Positions 10,022 through 19,044 of a stretch of DNA of 64,000 nucleotides are shown piece by piece. This stretch comes from an uncultured Cellvibrio sp. (lineage in GTDB: Bacteria; Pseudomonadota; Gammaproteobacteria; Pseudomonadales; Cellvibrionaceae): the NCBI GenBank assembly GCA_946481095.1, contig CAMLML010000004.1, positions 1 to 64,000 on the forward strand. The letters are read 5' to 3'. The position numbers were made by a program, and so were the translations under genes. How positions within the stretch are numbered: the stretch's first letter is position 1; every line of letters starts with the position of its first letter. The notes below the pieces were generated by a model. It ran no database searches, was not told where the DNA came from, and saw only the letters and a program-made list of their open reading frames with translations.

Positions 10022-10975
10022 ATGCGTAAAAGAAAAGGCCGTCCGGTGGACGGCGTATTGTTGTTGAATAAACCTGTCGGTATGACCTCCAATCAAGCGC
10101 TGCAACGAGCCAAACGATTGTTTTTTGTTGAAAAAGCCGGGCATACAGGCAGTCTTGATCCTATGGCAACCGGTGTTTTACCTTTGTGTTTTGGCGAGGC
10201 GACCAAGTTTTCGCAGTTTTTGCTGGATGCAGACAAGGCTTATCGCACCACTGTCTGTTTGGGGGTAACCACCGATACCTGTGATGCAGAAGGCGAGATC
10301 GTCGGGCGACAATCAGCGGATGCTGTCAATCTTGGGCAAATTGAACAAGCCCTGAATAATTTTCGGGGGGTGATCCAACAAGTCCCCCCCATGTATTCTG
10401 CGCTGAAGCGCGATGGGCAGCCACTATACAAATTGGCTCGACAGGGCGTTGAAATTGAACGTGAAGCTCGTCAGGTTGAAATTATGGAGTTGACCCTGCT
10501 GGATTTCCGGCCGGGTTCTGAAGCGGAAGTGGATCTGGAAGTACGCTGCTCCAAAGGGACCTACATTCGTTCATTGGCACATGATCTGGGTCAGTTGCTG
10601 GGTTGTGGTGGTCATGTGCGCAAGTTGCACAGGATCGCATCAGGTGCTTTTGTTGAGGCAGACTGCATCAGTCTGGATGAGTTGCAGCAGCTGTTCGAAA
10701 CTGGTGGTTATGAAGCCCTGGATCTCAGCTTGAAACCGGCCGATTCGCCGGTCGCCAGTTTACCTGCGTTGGAATTGCTGCCAGATTCAGCTTACTACTT
10801 CCGGCAAGGTAATCCGGTGATGAATGCACAGGTCTACCGTATTGCTGATCAAGGTGATATTGTGCGCGTCTTTTGTGCAGAAACCGATCAATCTGCACGA
10901 CGTTTTTTAGGATTGGGTGAAATTACGGACGATGGGCGAGTCGCACCTAAACGAATTATTGCCAACCCTGTGTGA
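10022..10975 (+). CDS. truB: tRNA pseudouridine(55) synthase TruB
   Basis: The protein has 317 residues. It has the early motif GVLLLNKPVGMTSN, the catalytic-Asp motif HTGSLDPMATGVLPLCFGEA with Asp about residue 48, and later KGTYIRSLAHDLG. TruB makes pseudouridine 55 in the T loop of most tRNAs. ATG 10022 follows the rbfA stop by two bases; an in-frame TTG lies six bases earlier. Its C-terminal PUA-like domain is complete. Confidence 0.96.
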   Translation: MRKRKGRPVDGVLLLNKPVGMTSNQALQRAKRLFFVEKAGHTGSLDPMATGVLPLCFGEATKFSQFLLDADKAYRTTVCLGVTTDTCDAEGEIVGRQSADAVNLGQIEQALNNFRGVIQQVPPMYSALKRDGQPLYKLARQGVEIEREARQVEIMELTLLDFRPGSEAEVDLEVRCSKGTYIRSLAHDLGQLLGCGGHVRKLHRIASGAFVEADCISLDELQQLFETGGYEALDLSLKPADSPVASLPALELLPDSAYYFRQGNPVMNAQVYRIADQGDIVRVFCAETDQSARRFLGLGEITDDGRVAPKRIIANPV

Positions 10976-11107
10976 TGGTTGGTTAAGAATTTATCCCGTA
11001 ACAGGGGTAAAAACACCGATGAGGATACACATGCATCTTCATCACAACCCACCTGTAAATGTGCACGGGCGGGCTGTAATCAGTTGGCACATTAAGAGGA
11101 AACTATC

Positions 11108-11377
11108 ATGGCACTGAGTGCTCAAGAAAAAGCAGCAATTGTTAAAGAATACCAACAAGCTGAGGGTGATACCGGTTCGCCGGAAGTACAAGTGGCGCTG
11201 TTGACTATCAACATTAACAAATTGCAAGACCATTTTGCTGCACACAAGGCAGATCACCATTCACGTCGTGGTTTAATTCGTATGGTTAACTCACGTCGTA
11301 AGTTGCTGGACTACCTGAAAGCCAAAAATAGCGATCGTTATACTGCGTTGATTCAAAAACTCGGTCTGCGTCGTTAA
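11108..11377 (+). CDS. rpsO: 30S ribosomal protein S15
   Basis: The protein has 89 residues, the exact usual length. Family motifs are [35 protein letters not shown] and the end IQKLGLRR. S15 binds 16S rRNA early in 30S assembly and often represses its own mRNA through the leader. The 132-base gap before it (10976-11107) probably holds its own promoter and leader. A strong RBS, AGAGGAAA, is at 11096-11103. Confidence 0.97.
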   Translation: MALSAQEKAAIVKEYQQAEGDTGSPEVQVALLTININKLQDHFAAHKADHHSRRGLIRMVNSRRKLLDYLKAKNSDRYTALIQKLGLRR

Positions 11378-11384
11378 GAGTTGT

Positions 11385-11412
11385 AAACTGCCCGCTTCGG
11401 CGGGCAGTTTTA
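11385..11412 (+). terminator. rho-independent terminator after rpsO
   Basis: A long stem AAACTGCCCG / CGGGCAGTTT with loop CTTCGG is followed by a T-rich stretch (TATTTTTTAG). It separates rpsO from pnp, as in E. coli. Confidence 0.9.
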
Positions 11413-11471
11413 TTTTTTAGAATTTTATTTTTGAGATGATTGTGTAAATCAATATTTCTCAAAATAAATTA

Positions 11472-11544
11472 CAGTCATTCCTGCGAAGGCAGGAATCCAG
11501 AAGTTTTACCAGTAAATGGATCCCTGCCTTCGCAGGGATGACTG
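11472..11544. repeat. dispersed inverted repeat (REP-like, family 1)
   Basis: Two arms, CAGTCATTCCTGCGAAGGCA (left) and its near complement TGCCTTCGCAGGGATGACTG (right), enclose a short unpaired centre in the rpsO-pnp gap. The same arms occur at 58348-58433, and a single arm-like copy occurs at 33567-33592. It could form a long hairpin that affects mRNA decay or readthrough into pnp. No transposase is linked to it. Confidence 0.8.
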
Positions 11545-11595
11545 CATCAAAAATGATTTTATTTTTAATTTAATTGAACAAGAAAGGATAAAAGA

Positions 11596-13731
11596 GTGAA
11601 TCCGATTATCAAAAAATTTCAGTACGGCAATCAAACCGTGACTTTGGAAACAGGCCGCATAGCACGTCAAGCAACAGGTGCAGTGTTGGCAACTATGGGT
11701 GAGGTTTCTGTACTTTGTACAGTTGTCGGCGCAAAAGAAGCATCACCGGGTCAAGACTTCTTCCCACTGTCTGTGCATTATCAGGAAAAGTCCTATGCTG
11801 CCGGTCGTATCCCCGGTGGTTATTTCAAGCGTGAAGGTCGTCCCTCAGAAAAAGAAACCTTAACGTCACGTTTAATTGATCGCCCCATTCGTCCGTTATT
11901 TCCCGAAGGTTTTTTAAATGAAGTACAAGTAATTTGTACAGTTGTGTCTACCGATAAAAAATATGATCCCGATATTATTGCCATGATCGGCACTTCAGCG
12001 GCATTGGCGATTTCCGGTATTCCGTTTAATGGCCCAATCGGTGGAGCGCGTGTTGGTTATACCGCAGACTCTGGCTATATCCTCAATCCAAGTTATGAAG
12101 AATTGGCGTCATCGGAATTGGACATGGTCGTTGCCGGTACCAAAGATGCTGTGCTGATGGTGGAATCTGAAGCAAAAGAATTACCGGAAGATATTATGTT
12201 GGGCGCCGTTCTTTACGGTCATCAGGAGATGCAAGCAGTTATTCAAGCCTGTGCCGAGTTAGCACGTGACGCAGGCAAACCGCGTTGGGATTGGCAACCG
12301 GCACCTGTTAATACCGCACTGAAAGAAGCCGTTGCCAATTTCTCCGGTCAGGCGATTGGCGATGCTTATCGCATTACCGATAAAGCTGAACGTTACAATC
12401 GTTTGGGTGAATTGCGTAATCAAGCTGTTGCTGAATTGGCCACTGAAGCCACAGGCTTTTCTGCAGATGACGTAAAAGCAGAATTTGGTAACTATGAATA
12501 CCGGTTGGTGCGTTCACGTATTGTCGCTAAAGAGCCACGTATAGATGGCCGTGATAACAAAACGGTACGTCCTATCCGTGTTGAAGTGGGTGTGTTAGGT
12601 AAAGCTCACGGTTCTGCATTATTTACTCGCGGCGAAACTCAGGCCCTGGTTGTTGCAACCTTGGGTAATGCTCGCGATGTACAAGTCATTGATTTTCTCG
12701 AAGGCGAGAAAAAAGAATCCTTCATGCTGCATTACAACTTCCCTCCTTTCTCTGTGGGTGAGTGCGGTCGTATGGGTTCAACTGGCCGCCGTGAGATTGG
12801 TCATGGTCGTTTGGCAAAGCGCGGTGTACAAGCTGTGTTACCAACCGAAGCCGAATTCCCTTACACCCTGCGTGTCGTCAGTGAAATTACGGAGTCCAAT
12901 GGCTCAAGTTCCATGGCGTCAGTTTGTGGTTCAAGTCTTGCGCTGATGGATGCCGGTGTTCCTTTGAAAGCACCTGTTGCCGGTATTGCGATGGGCTTGG
13001 TGAAAGAAGGTAACCAATTTGCAGTGTTGACTGACATTTTGGGTGATGAAGACCACCTGGGTGATATGGATTTCAAAGTGGCCGGTACCACCAGCGGTGT
13101 AACGGCGCTGCAAATGGACATCAAAATTGAAGGCATCACTGAAGAAATTATGGAGATTGCACTGGAGCAAGCTTTAGCTGCACGTCTACACATTCTCGGT
13201 GAAATGAATAAAGTATTGGGAACTTCACGTAATGTAGTCAGTGATAATGCCCCGCGTTTCGAAACCATCAAAATTCATCCTGATAAAATTCGCGACATCA
13301 TCGGTAAAGGCGGTGCGACTATCCGCGCTATTACTGAAGAAACCAATTCGTCAATTGATATTGATGACAGCGGCACAGTGAAAATTTATGCGAATGACAA
13401 TGAATCTTTGCAAGCAGCATTGTTGCGTGTGCAAAGTATTGTGGCTGAAGCAGAAGTGGGTGCAATTTACGAAGGTACTGTTGTGCGCATTGTTGATTTC
13501 GGCGCATTCGTAAACTTCCTTCCAGGCAAAGATGGCCTTGTGCATATTTCACAAATTTCTGACGAGCGTGTTGCCAATGTCAGCGATTATTTGAAAGAAG
13601 GTCAGGTGGTTAAGGTTAAGTGCCTTGATATCGATCAGCGTGGCCGCATCAAGCTGTCAATCAAGGAAGCCGTGGCCGATGCCAATTCTGAATCCTCTGT
13701 GAAAGATGCCGAAATTGTGGCTGAAGAGTAA
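11596..13731 (+). CDS. pnp: polyribonucleotide nucleotidyltransferase (PNPase)
   Basis: The protein has 711 residues, the usual length. It has two RNase PH domains (first with [16 protein letters not shown], second with [20 protein letters not shown]), a KH domain ([15 protein letters not shown]) and an S1 domain ([20 protein letters not shown]). It degrades RNA 3' to 5' by phosphorolysis and is part of the degradosome in many species. The start is GTG 11596 with AGAAAGGA upstream; it gives the family N-terminus [11 protein letters not shown]. In E. coli, pnp is autoregulated through a leader hairpin. The inverted repeat just upstream could take part here, which is inference. Confidence 0.97.
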   Translation: MNPIIKKFQYGNQTVTLETGRIARQATGAVLATMGEVSVLCTVVGAKEASPGQDFFPLSVHYQEKSYAAGRIPGGYFKREGRPSEKETLTSRLIDRPIRPLFPEGFLNEVQVICTVVSTDKKYDPDIIAMIGTSAALAISGIPFNGPIGGARVGYTADSGYILNPSYEELASSELDMVVAGTKDAVLMVESEAKELPEDIMLGAVLYGHQEMQAVIQACAELARDAGKPRWDWQPAPVNTALKEAVANFSGQAIGDAYRITDKAERYNRLGELRNQAVAELATEATGFSADDVKAEFGNYEYRLVRSRIVAKEPRIDGRDNKTVRPIRVEVGVLGKAHGSALFTRGETQALVVATLGNARDVQVIDFLEGEKKESFMLHYNFPPFSVGECGRMGSTGRREIGHGRLAKRGVQAVLPTEAEFPYTLRVVSEITESNGSSSMASVCGSSLALMDAGVPLKAPVAGIAMGLVKEGNQFAVLTDILGDEDHLGDMDFKVAGTTSGVTALQMDIKIEGITEEIMEIALEQALAARLHILGEMNKVLGTSRNVVSDNAPRFETIKIHPDKIRDIIGKGGATIRAITEETNSSIDIDDSGTVKIYANDNESLQAALLRVQSIVAEAEVGAIYEGTVVRIVDFGAFVNFLPGKDGLVHISQISDERVANVSDYLKEGQVVKVKCLDIDQRGRIKLSIKEAVADANSESSVKDAEIVAEE

Positions 13732-13749
13732 ATAAGAGAGTGATTCTGT

Positions 13750-13778
13750 AAAGCCCGCTATCCAGCGGGCTTTTTTTT
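13750..13778 (+). terminator. rho-independent terminator after pnp
   Basis: The stem AAAGCCCGC / GCGGGCTTT with a short loop (TATCCA) is followed by eight T. It closes the nusA-pnp operon. Confidence 0.92.
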
Positions 13779-13816
13779 GGCTTAAATAAACAGATACGAG
13801 CTATTGAGTGGTGGTT

Positions 13817-14656
13817 ATGCGTTATTACAGATTGTTAGTGTTGGCACTTTGGATGGCTCTCGCCAGCACCGGAGTTATTGCGTCAAATTTGCCTGTGGCC
13901 CCGATCATCATTCCCAAAATAGCGTCTTATGATATTAATCATGAGGATTATTACTTTTCCCAATTGCTACGCCTGGCATTAAGTAAAACAGAATTGCTTT
14001 ATGGTCCTTGCGAATTGAGAGAAGCAATTAATTGGACTGCGGACAAGCGTTTACGCAAAGGTCTTGAAAAAAATCAGCTCGATGTCATTTGGACAGCGAC
14101 ATCCCCCGAGCTTGAACAGGAATTGCTGCCAGTTAAAGTTTCGCTGTTAAAAGAATTGGGTAATTATCGGGTGTTGATTATTCGCAGCGAAGATCAGGAA
14201 AAATTTTCAAAAGTTGAATCATTAAAGGATTTTCAGAAATTTACTGGCGGTATGAATCCGCAATGGGTTGATGCACAGGTGATGAAATTGAATAATCTAC
14301 CGCAGATATATGCGGTTGGGTATGGAAAACTTTTTAAAATGCTGGCAGCAAAACGCTACGACTATTTCTCCCGCGGTCTTTATCAGGTACAAACTGAAGT
14401 CAGTTTTTATCCGGAATTAAAGTTGTCGATAGAAAAAGATTTATTGCTTCACTACAAAAGTGAATCCTATTTTTTTGTTAATAAAACCAATCAAAAACTG
14501 GCAGCTCGTATAGAAGAAGGATTAAAAGCTGCCATAGAAGATGGAAGTTTTGATGAGCTGTTTAATAGCGTTCCACGGTATCGATGGGCGATGGATGAAT
14601 TAAAAAATGGCAACAGGCGAATTATTAATTTGAGTGCTGATGGCTCAAAACATTAG
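13817..14656 (+). CDS. periplasmic substrate-binding protein, family 3-like
   Basis: The protein has 279 residues. An N-terminal signal peptide (MRYYRLLVLALWMALASTGV) is followed by a fold like bacterial extracellular solute-binding proteins family 3. Seen are a short LRKGLEKNQLDVIWTATSPE segment and a late NKTNQKLAARIEEGLKAAIEDGSF that matches the final helices of these proteins. No permease or ATPase gene is adjacent, so it may be a signalling or orphan sensor protein rather than a transporter part. ATG 13817 is preferred over GTG codons at 13808 and 13811. Confidence 0.6.
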   Translation: MRYYRLLVLALWMALASTGVIASNLPVAPIIIPKIASYDINHEDYYFSQLLRLALSKTELLYGPCELREAINWTADKRLRKGLEKNQLDVIWTATSPELEQELLPVKVSLLKELGNYRVLIIRSEDQEKFSKVESLKDFQKFTGGMNPQWVDAQVMKLNNLPQIYAVGYGKLFKMLAAKRYDYFSRGLYQVQTEVSFYPELKLSIEKDLLLHYKSESYFFVNKTNQKLAARIEEGLKAAIEDGSFDELFNSVPRYRWAMDELKNGNRRIINLSADGSKH

Positions 14657-14731
14657 TGCATGTTCAAATTAAGTTTCGTTTAATCCAATTTCTTTATTGT
14701 AGGCCTGTCTTAATCAATCAGGAAGCTCACA

Positions 14732-15040
14732 ATGAAACAGATTAAATTATCCATCACCATTCTCGTTTTAGCTCTTTTTCCTGCCTGTGCAAATGCGCGT
14801 GATCTGCGTCTGGATGAAGTATTGAAATTGCATGACTCAGGCAGTATTCGATCGTTTGAAGAATTGAATCGCGCAGCACTTGCACAACACCCGGGAGGAG
14901 TGATTCGCGATACTGAAATTGAGCATGAATGGGGGCGCTATATTTATCAAATGGAACTGGTGGATGCACAAGGAGTAGAGTGGGATATAAAGTTGGATGC
15001 AACGACAGGAGAGATTTTAAAAAATCATCAGGATGATTAA
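14732..15040 (+). CDS. PepSY domain protein, exported
   Basis: The protein has 102 residues. A signal peptide (to about residue 22, ending CANA) precedes one PepSY domain, which ends in WDIKLDATTGEILKNHQDD, the typical DATTGEIL turn. PepSY domains often inhibit proteases or act as periplasmic sensors. It sits 14 bases before a second PepSY gene and the two-component pair, so all four are probably one operon. A role in tuning the kinase at 16034 is inference from context. Confidence 0.82.
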   Translation: MKQIKLSITILVLALFPACANARDLRLDEVLKLHDSGSIRSFEELNRAALAQHPGGVIRDTEIEHEWGRYIYQMELVDAQGVEWDIKLDATTGEILKNHQDD

Positions 15041-15054
15041 CTGCCGAGAAGATT

Positions 15055-15357
15055 ATGCTGTCATTAAAATACGTGCTGTCGATCTTGTTCTGCCTCTCGC
15101 TCAGCACAAGTGCGCGTGATCTGTCACAAGATGAAGCCCTGCATCTGCGCGAGCAGGGCCTGATTATTCCACTGGAAAAAGTGTTGACGCTGGTGGATGA
15201 ACGCTATCCTGACGCCAGTTTATTGGAAGTGGAACTGGAAGAGGAGAATGACATTTATATTTACGAAGTAGAACTGGCAACAACAACAGGTTTGGTTCGT
15301 GAACTGGAAATTGACGCAAGCAATGGCAAGATTCTGCAAGATGAGGAGGATGACTAA
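15055..15357 (+). CDS. PepSY domain protein, exported (second copy)
   Basis: The protein has 100 residues with a short signal peptide ([20 protein letters not shown]) and one PepSY domain ending in [13 protein letters not shown]. It is related to the preceding protein: ARDLRLDEVLKLHDSG there and [16 protein letters not shown] here, so the pair looks like a local duplication. Its TAA overlaps the ATG of the response regulator by one base (TAATG), which implies translational coupling to the two-component genes. Confidence 0.82.
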   Translation: MLSLKYVLSILFCLSLSTSARDLSQDEALHLREQGLIIPLEKVLTLVDERYPDASLLEVELEEENDIYIYEVELATTTGLVRELEIDASNGKILQDEEDD

Positions 15358-16028
15358 TGCGCGTCCTGATCGTAGAAGATAATGTTGTATTGGCTGAAGA
15401 ACTTCGCACAGATTTAAAACGTGCTGGTTATGCAGTGGATTGGTTGGTTGATGGTCGCGATGCGTTAATTCAGGGCGCAGTTGAACCTTACGATTTAATT
15501 TTGCTGGATTTGGGGTTGCCAGGAAAATCCGGTTTGGATGTATTGCGCGAATGGCGTGCAACAAAAATGTTGAGGCCGGTATTAATTCTAACTGCCCGTG
15601 ATCATTGGGCTGAACGTATTGAAGGTCTAAAAGCCGGCGCGGATGATTATCTCACCAAACCGTTTCATCCTGAAGAATTACAACTGCGTATACAAGCGTT
15701 ATTACGCCGTACCCATGGACAAGTCAATCAGCCACAATTACAGAACGGTGGATTGCAATTGGATGAAGCGCGTCAGTGTGCAGTGAAAAACGGTGAAGAA
15801 ATTGAGCTGACTGCTGCAGAATTCAGCTTGCTGCGTTATTTAATGTTGCATCCGGGAAAAGTAATTCCCAAAAGTCGATTGCGAGATCATCTTTATGATG
15901 GTGAAAGTCAAAGTGATTCCAATGTTATTGAAGTACATGTTAATCATTTGCGCAGTAAGTTGGGCAAAGAAATTATTGAAACCAAACGCAGTCAGGGTTA
16001 TCGCTTGCAGAAAATCAACGACAGGTAA
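15357..16028 (+). CDS. OmpR-family response regulator
   Basis: The protein has 223 residues. The receiver domain has MRVLIVEDN, phospho-acceptor Asp in [14 protein letters not shown] (about residue 51), and Lys in DDYLTKPF. The C-terminal winged helix (about 125-220) includes [17 protein letters not shown] and [12 protein letters not shown]. It resembles the QseB/PmrA/ColR group. It is coupled to the upstream PepSY gene and followed five bases later by its kinase. The target genes are not known; the adjacent PepSY genes are likely members of its regulon. Confidence 0.93.
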   Translation: MRVLIVEDNVVLAEELRTDLKRAGYAVDWLVDGRDALIQGAVEPYDLILLDLGLPGKSGLDVLREWRATKMLRPVLILTARDHWAERIEGLKAGADDYLTKPFHPEELQLRIQALLRRTHGQVNQPQLQNGGLQLDEARQCAVKNGEEIELTAAEFSLLRYLMLHPGKVIPKSRLRDHLYDGESQSDSNVIEVHVNHLRSKLGKEIIETKRSQGYRLQKINDR

Positions 16029-16033
16029 CCAAT

Positions 16034-17383
16034 TTGCTAAAGCCTGGCAACTCTATACAACAACGTTTACGTTTTGGTTTGATCAGTGTACTGATAATTA
16101 CCGGGTTGCTATTGGCTCAAGCTGGTCTCTGGTTATTTGATCAAGGATTGCGTCGCTATTTGCAAAGTCATCTGCATAATGAAGCACAAACTTTATTGGC
16201 TGCAATAGTACGCGGAGCTAATGGTATTGAATTGGATCAGCAGCGAATTTCTGCGGGTTATCAGCGCCCCTTTTCCGGTGAATATTTTTTAATTCTGTTA
16301 CCTGATGATCAATGGCGTTCGCGTTCGTCCTGGGATTACGCCCTGCCCTTGCCCGACAAAACAGGTTTGCAAGACCGTCTTGCAAAAGGCCCTCGCAATC
16401 AGGAATTATTAATATATCGTAGTGATTTCCGGCGTTATGGAAAAAATATTCAGATAATTACCACACAAGATTACGCGCCTATGTTGCAAAGTTTTCGTAA
16501 CATGCAATGGTTGGCAATTGGTTTGGGTTCATTAGCCTTGATACTGTTGGTATTAATGCAGCGTTATTTGGTGCGGCGTGCTTTGCAACCTCTGGAAAAA
16601 GTCCGGCAACAAATTGTGCAATTGCAACAGGGACAGCGCAGTGAATTGGAGCATCAGGTTCCTGATGAATTAATACCCTTGGTGCAGCAAATTAATCATT
16701 TGTTACAACACACTGAAGAAACCTTAAGTCGTTCGCGAAATGCACTGGGTAATTTGGGGCATGCGTTAAAAACGCCGCTGGCTATTTTGTTCAGTCTCGC
16801 CAATCATCCTGAGTTTAATCATTACCCGGAACTGCGGGAGAGCTTTCAACAGCAATTGCACGCTATGCAAGAACGTATTGGTCGTGAGTTGGGGCGTGCA
16901 CGATTGGCCGGTGACGTTTTGCCTGGCGCATATTTTGATTGCGCAAAAGAATTACCTGATCTGTGCGTAACCTTGCAGCAAATTCACCCGCGCAATTTAC
17001 AATTGGATTGGCATGCAAGCGATGGGTTGCGATTGTCTTTTGATAGAGAAGATATGCTGGAGTTATTGGGCAACATACTCGATAACGCTTGCAAATGGGC
17101 ACAACAACGAGTGCAGCTTGCTATTGAGCTTCAGGAAAATAATTATGTCATTTCGATTGATGATGATGGCCCCGGTATAGCCACTGAATTACGCGAGCAG
17201 GTATTAAGTCGTGGAATGCGTATTGATGAACAGGTTCAGGGACATGGTTTGGGATTGAGTATAGTGCGCGATATTGTTGAACATTGTCGCGGCGAATTAT
17301 TTTTACAAACCAGTCGTCTCGGTGGGTTGCAAGTTGTTATCAAATTACCGGCTTCTCATGCGGTATCGATTAACCAACATTGA
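16034..17383 (+). CDS. sensor histidine kinase (PhoQ/QseC-like)
   Basis: The protein has 449 residues. The start is TTG 16034, five bases after the response regulator stop; no nearby ATG is in frame. Seen are TM1 (about 12-35), a periplasmic sensor region, TM2 (about 160-180), a HAMP-like segment and the H box NLGHALKTPLAIL with the phospho-His. The ATPase boxes follow: NILDNACKWA, DDGPGIA and GHGLGLSIV. The cognate regulator is the gene before it. The NLGHALKTPL form of the H box is typical of PhoQ-like kinases. Confidence 0.9.
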   Translation: MLKPGNSIQQRLRFGLISVLIITGLLLAQAGLWLFDQGLRRYLQSHLHNEAQTLLAAIVRGANGIELDQQRISAGYQRPFSGEYFLILLPDDQWRSRSSWDYALPLPDKTGLQDRLAKGPRNQELLIYRSDFRRYGKNIQIITTQDYAPMLQSFRNMQWLAIGLGSLALILLVLMQRYLVRRALQPLEKVRQQIVQLQQGQRSELEHQVPDELIPLVQQINHLLQHTEETLSRSRNALGNLGHALKTPLAILFSLANHPEFNHYPELRESFQQQLHAMQERIGRELGRARLAGDVLPGAYFDCAKELPDLCVTLQQIHPRNLQLDWHASDGLRLSFDREDMLELLGNILDNACKWAQQRVQLAIELQENNYVISIDDDGPGIATELREQVLSRGMRIDEQVQGHGLGLSIVRDIVEHCRGELFLQTSRLGGLQVVIKLPASHAVSINQH

Positions 17384-17437
17384 TCAGTTTTGTGTAGAAA
17401 ATCATCCGAATATAAATAAAAAACATTATTGCAGCGT

Positions 17438-17923
17438 TCAATCCCGCTTTTGTTCTTTTTGGAATAAACGCTGTTTGTCTCTTTCCCAGTCGCGTTCTTT
17501 TTCCGTTTGGCGTTTGTCGTGTTGTTGTTTGCCTTTGGCTAATGCCACTTCGCACTTCACTATGTGATTTTTCCAATAGAGTGCAGTGCAGACTACGGTG
17601 TAGCCTTTTTGTTCTTTTGCTTCTTGCAAACGATCAATTTGGCGACGGTGCATCAATAGCTTTCGTGTGCGATAAGGATCAGTCACAAAATGGGTTGATG
17701 CGCTGGCCAAAGGTTGTATTTGTGATGCCAACAGCCAGGCCTCATCATTTTTAAATATCACATAGGTATCGGTAATTTGCCCTTTGCCTGCACGCAGACT
17801 TTTGATTTCCCAACCGGTCAGTGCAATACCGGCTTCAATGCGTTCGAATAATTCAAAATCGAATTTGGCTTTTTTATTCAGGGCAATAGTGTTGCTATTT
17901 TGTTTGGGCTTTTTGCTGGCCAT
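17438..17923 (-). CDS. smpB: SsrA-binding protein SmpB
   Basis: The protein has 161 residues. Family motifs are IALNKKAKFDFELFERIEAG, ALTGWEIKSLRAGKGQ and the basic tail ending in EKEQKRD. SmpB delivers tmRNA to stalled ribosomes. The ATG at 17923 gives the standard N-terminus MASKKPKQN; the open frame extends upstream but without similarity. It is convergent with the kinase gene and divergent from ratA, a common gammaproteobacterial arrangement. The tmRNA gene itself is not in the window. Confidence 0.95.
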   Translation of the reverse strand: MASKKPKQNSNTIALNKKAKFDFELFERIEAGIALTGWEIKSLRAGKGQITDTYVIFKNDEAWLLASQIQPLASASTHFVTDPYRTRKLLMHRRQIDRLQEAKEQKGYTVVCTALYWKNHIVKCEVALAKGKQQHDKRQTEKERDWERDKQRLFQKEQKRD

Positions 17924-18034
17924 TGTCTTCGCTAATCCTGTTTGTAACTTGCGGCGCATTATAGCGATAAAATCGTTTAGAATTGCGGGCTTTATTGTGG
18001 CCTCAAAGGTAATCAATTCCCTTGAAAGGGAATT

Positions 18035-18136
18035 GGCTCCTCACTTTGAAAAAGGGAGGCGGGGGAGGGATTTAAAAAGTTCTATTTATGAAGATCTTAA
18101 ATCCCCCCTACCCCCCCTTTTCCAAAGTGGGGAACC
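18035..18136. repeat. dispersed palindromic element, family 2
   Basis: An element of about 100 bases with G-rich and C-rich arms starts with GGCTCCTCACTTTGAAAAAG and ends with CTTTTCCAAAGTGGGG. A closely similar element in inverted orientation is at 31815-31912. The arms can pair as a long hairpin. It fills most of the smpB-ratA gap and therefore sits in the promoter region of both. Confidence 0.75.
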
Positions 18137-18162
18137 AGTTAGGAGAATAACCAAGGTATTTC

Positions 18163-18600
18163 ATGCAAACAGTAACCGCCAGCGCATTGGTTGCCTATTC
18201 ATCACAGCAGATGTTTGATCTGGTGAATGATGTAGAGGCTTATCCGCAATTTATGCCGGGTTGCACAGCAGCGACTATTTTGTGCAAGGGGGATGATTGG
18301 GTTGAGGCTGAATTGGTTTTGAATAAATCCGGATTTAATCAATCTTTCAGCACACGCAACCAGCTAACGGAACCCGAATCGATTCATATGCAATTGATTA
18401 AAGGCCCCTTTTCCCGGCTGGAGGGTTTTTGGCGGTTCAAATCCCTGAGCGCTTCGGCTTGCAAGGTAGAGTTCGAGTTGCATTTCGAATTGCAGAATCG
18501 CTTTCTGCAAATGGCCGCAGGTAAAATGTTCGCTGGTATCAGCCAGCAACAGGTTGATGCTATTTGCCGCAGGGCAGACATAATTTATTCACAAAAATGA
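18163..18600 (+). CDS. ratA: RatA/Coq10-like START-domain protein
   Basis: The protein has 145 residues. Motifs such as SSQQMFDLVNDVEAYPQFMP, GPFSRLEGFWRF and VEFELHFELQNR match the RatA family, a bacterial relative of Coq10 with a START-like lipid-binding fold. RatA was named as a toxin that blocks 70S formation in E. coli; in other bacteria a ubiquinone-related role is proposed. The partner gene rnfH lies 7 bases downstream and smpB is divergent, the usual order. Confidence 0.92.
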   Translation: MQTVTASALVAYSSQQMFDLVNDVEAYPQFMPGCTAATILCKGDDWVEAELVLNKSGFNQSFSTRNQLTEPESIHMQLIKGPFSRLEGFWRFKSLSASACKVEFELHFELQNRFLQMAAGKMFAGISQQQVDAICRRADIIYSQK

Positions 18601-18607
18601 GGTTTTC

Positions 18608-18928
18608 ATGGCGGATTTTGATCTTATAACCGTCGAAGTGGCGTATGCCTTGCCACATAAACAAAAAATTATCAGTTTGTTGGTGGAACCGGGAACCACT
18701 GCTTTGCAAGCCGTAAAACGCTCGCGAATTCAGGAGCATTTTCCCGAGATCGATATAGACAACGCCAAGATGGGCATCTTTGGCCAGTCTTTGGGCACCA
18801 AAGGTCTGGACACCGCAGAAAATCACGTGCTACATCAGGGGGACAGGGTTGAAATTTATCGACCATTGGTTTCCGATCCCAAAGAGGCCCGCCGTAAACG
18901 CGCCGAGAAAGACAGTTCACAGGGTTAA
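18608..18928 (+). CDS. rnfH: RnfH family ubiquitin-like fold protein
   Basis: The protein has 106 residues with the RnfH signature: ITVEVAYALPHKQKIISLLV, a central DIDNAKMGIFGQSLGTK and DRVEIYRPLVSDPKEARRKR. The family has a beta-grasp fold and unknown role; it was also called RatB. The TGAGG of the ratA stop region serves as its RBS. No Rnf complex genes are in the window. Confidence 0.92.
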   Translation: MADFDLITVEVAYALPHKQKIISLLVEPGTTALQAVKRSRIQEHFPEIDIDNAKMGIFGQSLGTKGLDTAENHVLHQGDRVEIYRPLVSDPKEARRKRAEKDSSQG

Positions 18929-19044
18929 ACCCTGAATTTGCACTACACTCAATCAATGATGTTGGTATTCCGCAAAGCTTCCCGCGGTTGATCGCGAGGA
19001 GGTCCCTTGTGTGAGGTGAGGTGATGCCAACCCTATAATGGGAT

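Noticed and set aside
18918..18932. Terminator after rnfH (CAGGGTTAAACCCTG)
   Set aside because: It is palindromic but short, and no T run follows, so no terminator is called.
19007..19039. Promoter TTGTGT...TATAAT before the hybrid kinase
   Set aside because: The spacing of 21 bases is too long for a standard promoter, and it would place the start of the RNA at the proposed start codon.
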